Assembly (NCBI GenBank): GCA_947579605.1
Contig: OX388327.1
Location: 1,661,122-1,725,121, forward strand
DNA length: 64,000 nucleotides
Reading direction: 5' to 3'
Origin: Athripsodes cinereus
Taxonomy: Eukaryota; Arthropoda; Insecta; Trichoptera; Leptoceridae
A program made the position numbers and the translations under genes. The notes beneath the pieces were generated by a model, which did not search any database, was not told the origin of the DNA, and worked only from the letters and a program-made list of their open reading frames with translations. Below, piece by piece: positions 60,716 through 64,000 of the stretch (the first letter of the stretch is position 1; every line of letters starts with the position of its first letter).

Positions 60716-61525
60716 CTACGTACATAAAACCGATTCTGCTATTATTTGAATTATGGTGTCAGGTATATTTCACAAATTAAGTGAAGGTACAACAATATAT
60801 CGTTGTCCTTGATATCATTAATTTAGATATAAATATACAGGTGTATTATATACCTCAAGATACCTGCCTACAGGTACAGATACCGTGTTATGTAATTAAA
60901 GATACATAGATGTTATTACAACAAACAGAAATCAGGAATGAGCAATATTTTCTTTCCGGAATAGAATTAATATTTTTTACACATTTTTTTTTAAGATGTA
61001 TCTGGGTTTTTGTTTTAAACCCAAATTGGCTGGCCACTACACTTTTTGGAGATATCGTGATGGGATGGATGGAGCATTTATAATTCAACAACGAGATATG
61101 TCACTAATACCAAATTTCTATCTATCTATCTATCCCTCATGATGTTTTGTTGATATAACCGGATGTTTCAAGAGTCTAAGGAAACTCACTTTATAGTAAA
61201 ACATAATTATCGAACATTGTATTAGGTTTACTGGAAGACATTGCCTCAAGGTAATTTGAACGCATTTTTAACAAATTTATTTTTGACAATAAAGTGTTTA
61301 ATATTGTTATTATTCATATCTCATTTATTTAACAAAACAACATTAGAATCTACATTTTGAACACAATATAAGGTTAACATTTAAATTGAAATATAATATG
61401 AAATAATAAAAACCATAAAATATTAAAATAAATTTATATTCAAACTGTAGAACCCCAACATTATTTGAGTTGATTCTTCCATGATGTCCTATGAAAATAG
61501 TACAATCATTATTATTATTATTAAG
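60716..61525. other. Non-coding stretch
   Basis: 60988-61025 (T run, AAGATGTATCTGGGTTTTTG, TTTTAAACCCAAATT) is a tail scrap of the tRNA-SINE at 37240. TATC microsatellite at 61120-61133. No gene. Confidence 0.4.
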
Positions 61526-61735
61526 GATTCCTATTTTTCCGTTTGGGTGAAAATGCATTTTTTTTCTTTTTAACTTTCTCCAGTCCATCAGTACTACTAA
61601 ACCAACTCTCACGACTTATCCAGAGAGAACGGAACCTCTTGAAAATCTATCCGTACATACTTCAATCATTTCTTCTAAATATATTCTCACACACGCTCGC
61701 CAATTTCACTTGCATAACACACGTCTCATATTTGG
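61526..61735 (-). mobile_element. R1-like 3' UTR scrap followed by RTE-A scrap
   Basis: AAGGATTCCTATTTTTCCGTTTGGGTGAAAATGC resembles the plus-strand text at 11805-11835. 61618-61730 (CAGAGAGAACGGAACCTC, CCGTACATACTTCAATC, ACACACGCTCGCCAATTTC) is a diverged RTE-A end. Confidence 0.5.
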
Positions 61736-61926
61736 GTCACGTGCTGCGTGGAGAGAAGTATCGTCTCCTCCGGTTTATATCGGAGGGCAAGATAGAGGGA
61801 AGACGGGGAGTTGGCAGAAAACAGATGTCCTGGCTGCGCAACATTAGAGAGTGGACCGGAATGAGGACAGTGGATGACCTGTTCAGAGCAGCACAGGACA
61901 GAGGCCTGAGTCAAAACACATTTTAG
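61735..61926 (+). pseudogene. RTE-G C-terminal fragment
   Basis: SYLGHVLRGEKYRLLRFISE, GKIEGRRGVGRKQMSWLRNI and DLFRAAQDRGL on the plus strand, similar to the inserted piece at 26470-26768. Its end is taken over by the MITE starting at about 61905. Confidence 0.75.
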
Positions 61927-62100
61927 CGTTAAGTTTCCGTGTCGCAATCGTTCGAATATAGACGACTTTGCGCCAAAGTGACAATTTTCGTAATTGTTGT
62001 GTATTTTAGCTACGAAATTTACACTTGCTCGCAACGTCGTCTATATTCGACCGCTTAAGTAACGAAAACGTAACGTTAAAATGTGTTTTGACTACGGGCC
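61905..62100. mobile_element. Inverted-repeat MITE, second copy
   Basis: GGCCTGAGTCAAAACACATTTT at the left and AAAATGTGTTTTGACTACGGGCC at the right. Inner CGTTCGAATATAGACGACTTTG and its complement, as in the 23.3-kb copy. No protein. Confidence 0.75.
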
Positions 62101-62179
62101 CAGGGAGGTTTTTGCCGGAGTGATCGCCAACGTCGGGGGGACCTGACATGGCACAGAAAGAAGACGAAGAACACACAAC

Positions 62180-62320
62180 TGTCCTGAGACTGTGTTGAGA
62201 ATTTGATCCACGTAATCAAGCCATGTGGCTCTCGGACACTCGCGCTTCCTTACATCCCCTCTTTTAGATAGATACATCCTTTTTTTTAACCATTCCTCAT
62301 CCATTCGTTACATCGAAAGT
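62180..62320 (-). pseudogene. RTE-A fragment
   Basis: GAGAATTTGATCCACGTAATCAAGCCATGTGGCTCTCGG, CGCGCTTCCTTACATCCCCTC and CATTCCTCATCCATTCG match 57815-57925. Confidence 0.75.
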
Positions 62321-62796
62321 CAGCAAGTTGGATTGAAACATAGTAATAGCAGATTTCGACAAAAGGTTTTGCAAGCATGACACACATACATGAAGATGGG
62401 AGGGTGGGAGTTTGTCATAGCGAGGTAGCTAGCTAGAAGTAAATAGGTACATGTATAGAAGGAAGGAAGGTAGGAAGGAAAGGGTGTTATAATTAAGTAT
62501 TTGGCGAGTTTAATTAAGATTCAGTGGGTAAGTATATAATAGTAGGTATTATAATAATATATTGTATTAGGTATATGCCTTCACCCCCCCCCCCTTCAGT
62601 GTGTTACTTTACCGTTAGAACAGACCTGGATTAGCAGGGTCTCACACTAGAATCAAAGCAGTATTTCATACGGAATGTATGACACGCATGACTTAAACTC
62701 AAAGGCTATAACTTTAAAAATATTTATATGGTTTCCCCATGAAAACTATTTTGTTTTGGTAAAAAAAAATACTTAATAATTTTTTAAAGGCTACTA
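62321..62796. other. No gene seen
   Basis: GGAAGGAAGG-type run near 62460-62482 and C11 at 62584-62594; otherwise unremarkable. Confidence 0.4.
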
Positions 62797-63110
62797 CTAC
62801 TACTACTATCCCATCACGGCATATTCTACAAGTGGGGTAGTCAGCAGATTTATTTATTTATTTATTTATTTCACATCAACAGCACACTACAGACAATATA
62901 TATGCATAAAAACAAACAATGCAAACAAAAAATGGTATCAATATATCGCCCTATTTATAAGTGCACACAAATAAAAAATTCATATTAAGTTTGAAGCCCA
63001 TAAGGTTGTCAGATTTAAATAAAAGAATAGTAAAATGATAAAAAAAGCCACCACATTAGACAATAATAAAAAATAAAAAAAAAAACAATATAAAGAAGAA
63101 TAACAGTTAT
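62797..63110 (-). mobile_element. SINE-T 3' end next to a LINE-like tail
   Basis: TACTACTACTACTATCCCATCACGGCATATTC, TACAAGTGGGGTAGTCAGCAGA (62797-62849) is SINE-T. A (TTTA)n run at 62850-62871 then leads into CACATCAACAGCACACTACAG, similar in plan to 12572-12610. Confidence 0.55.
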
Positions 63111-63469
63111 CTGTTCTTACAATAGTAATAATCAGTAAATTTTCATAAACAATCCAGATTAACTGTCATTAACTAAATTAACCTAACCTACCTACCTGTC
63201 CGACACACAGAAAAAAAAACATGAATTAGTGTCAAAAATATAAGGGAAAAAAAAAACATTGAGATGTAGAGAGACCCAAAAAGACAACCAATATAATTAC
63301 TATGATAATAACAAATCGCTGCACAGCACCTGTAAAATTGACTTCTTAAAACCGCGCGAGCCACCGGCGAACATGTCAATGTCACCAAACTTAGAATTAT
63401 AAGTATCAATTAATTAAGTATCAATTTTCAGATCAGGTGTATAAAAAAAAAAAAAAAAAGGTATATCAA

Positions 63470-63710
63470 ACAAACATACAAGCTGTCCTTTCTAAGCCGA
63501 CAAAAGATTTGAAAAATCAGAATGGGTGGCAAACCTCATCGCTCAACTTAAGATGCAAAACGTATTAAATTTAATTTTGGAAAATTTGAAGGCTATGAAA
63601 ATTATGGTAGGTACTAATAGACCGCTGGATAGTCTCTGAGACTAACTGCATGTAACAAAAATACAAGTCATCATCTTCGTGCCAATGATGAATAAGACAT
63701 TCAAAATGGT
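63470..63710 (-). mobile_element. SINE-T pieces, target of a MITE
   Basis: CATACAAGCTGTCCTTTCTAAG, CAGAATGGGTGGCAAACCTCATCGCTCA (63476-63545) and ACTGCATGTAACAAAAATACAAG, GTGCCAATGATGAATAAGACATTCAAAATGG (63640-63708) follow the family order in two separate copies. Confidence 0.6.
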
Positions 63711-63711
63711 A

Positions 63712-63970
63712 CACTGAGAAAAATACTAACGAAATTTCACAACGAATCATTGGTACGTACTATCAGATTAGGACCAGAGATCGTACAAACGATTCATTAG
63801 TACGAATCTATAATACTAACTCTTCGCAAACAAGTTGTTGGTAAATTTACCAATGATTTGTTTGCGAAGAGTTAATATTATAGAATTATACCAATGAATC
63901 GTTTGTACGATCTCTGGTCCTAATCTGATAGTACCGTACCAATTATTCGTTTTGAGTATTTTTCTCAGTG
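63712..63970. mobile_element. TA-flanked palindromic MITE, 259 bp
   Basis: TA at both ends (63710-63711, 63971-63972). Inverted ends CACTGAGAAAAATACT and AGTATTTTTCTCAGTG; the complementarity continues through most of the element (CAGATTAGGACCAGAGATCG, AACTCTTCGCAAACAA). TA duplication fits the Tc1/mariner class. No protein. Confidence 0.85.
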
Positions 63971-64000
63971 TAGACATACGTCATTACTGTCTTATTTGTG

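Noticed and set aside
1..64000. LTR retrotransposons or endogenous viral genes
   Set aside because: No paired long terminal repeats with a Gag-Pol, no protease/integrase motifs and no viral capsid or envelope signature were seen.

Overview
Animal nuclear DNA, almost certainly from an insect and most likely a lepidopteran. The evidence is AT-rich intergenic sequence, an R1-clade retrotransposon, RTE-type retrotransposons, Penelope-like elements, tRNA-derived SINEs, a hAT transposon, and two fragments of ordinary animal genes. The order-level guess rests on familiarity with these repeat ends and was not tested. No bacterial-style operons, CRISPR arrays or rRNA genes are visible.

Host genes. 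Only one convincing host exon is present: the first coding exon of a two-pore-domain potassium channel on the minus strand (451 to the window edge). A broken calexcitin-like EF-hand sequence lies at 54477-54770 and looks like a damaged, probably retroposed copy. Everything else is a dense nest of mobile elements.

Layout. 1-0.45 kb: K2P exon. 2.8-8.8 kb: a Penelope-like (PLE) insertion in an older repeat, SINE and RTE fragments, and a PLE terminal repeat with a hammerhead-like motif. 8.9-11.6 kb: a 2.7-kb hAT-type transposon with perfect 8-bp target duplications and a decayed gene. 11.7-20.6 kb: short insertions, palindromes, a TTAA-flanked MITE, full-length SINE, tandem repeats. 22.6-31 kb: PLE ends, several RTE-type C-terminal relics, and a 43-bp minisatellite derived from an RTE. 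38.7-39.3 kb: RTE-A relic. 39.36-45.18 kb: a complete, apparently intact R1-clade element between 14-bp duplications. 45.6-47.7 kb: a Helitron-like element and a hAT-like MITE inside SINEs. 48.9-57 kb: more RTE-A, PLE and SINE relics and the calexcitin copy. 57.6-60.7 kb: a nearly complete RTE with one frameshift in an A8/T8 run. 61.5-64 kb: small relics and two inverted-repeat MITEs.

How the parts relate. One abundant ~250-bp SINE-like family (called SINE-T here) shares its 3' end and a 24-bp stretch with the RTE family (RTE-A), suggesting it depends on RTE-A and may derive from it. Many SINE-T copies are split by other elements, so the SINE consensus gives the empty site and fixes the boundaries of the inserts. 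Penelope-like ends recur with a CTGANGA ... stem ... GAAA motif resembling hammerhead ribozymes, several within palindromes. Family names RTE-A to RTE-G and SINE-T are local labels, not database names.
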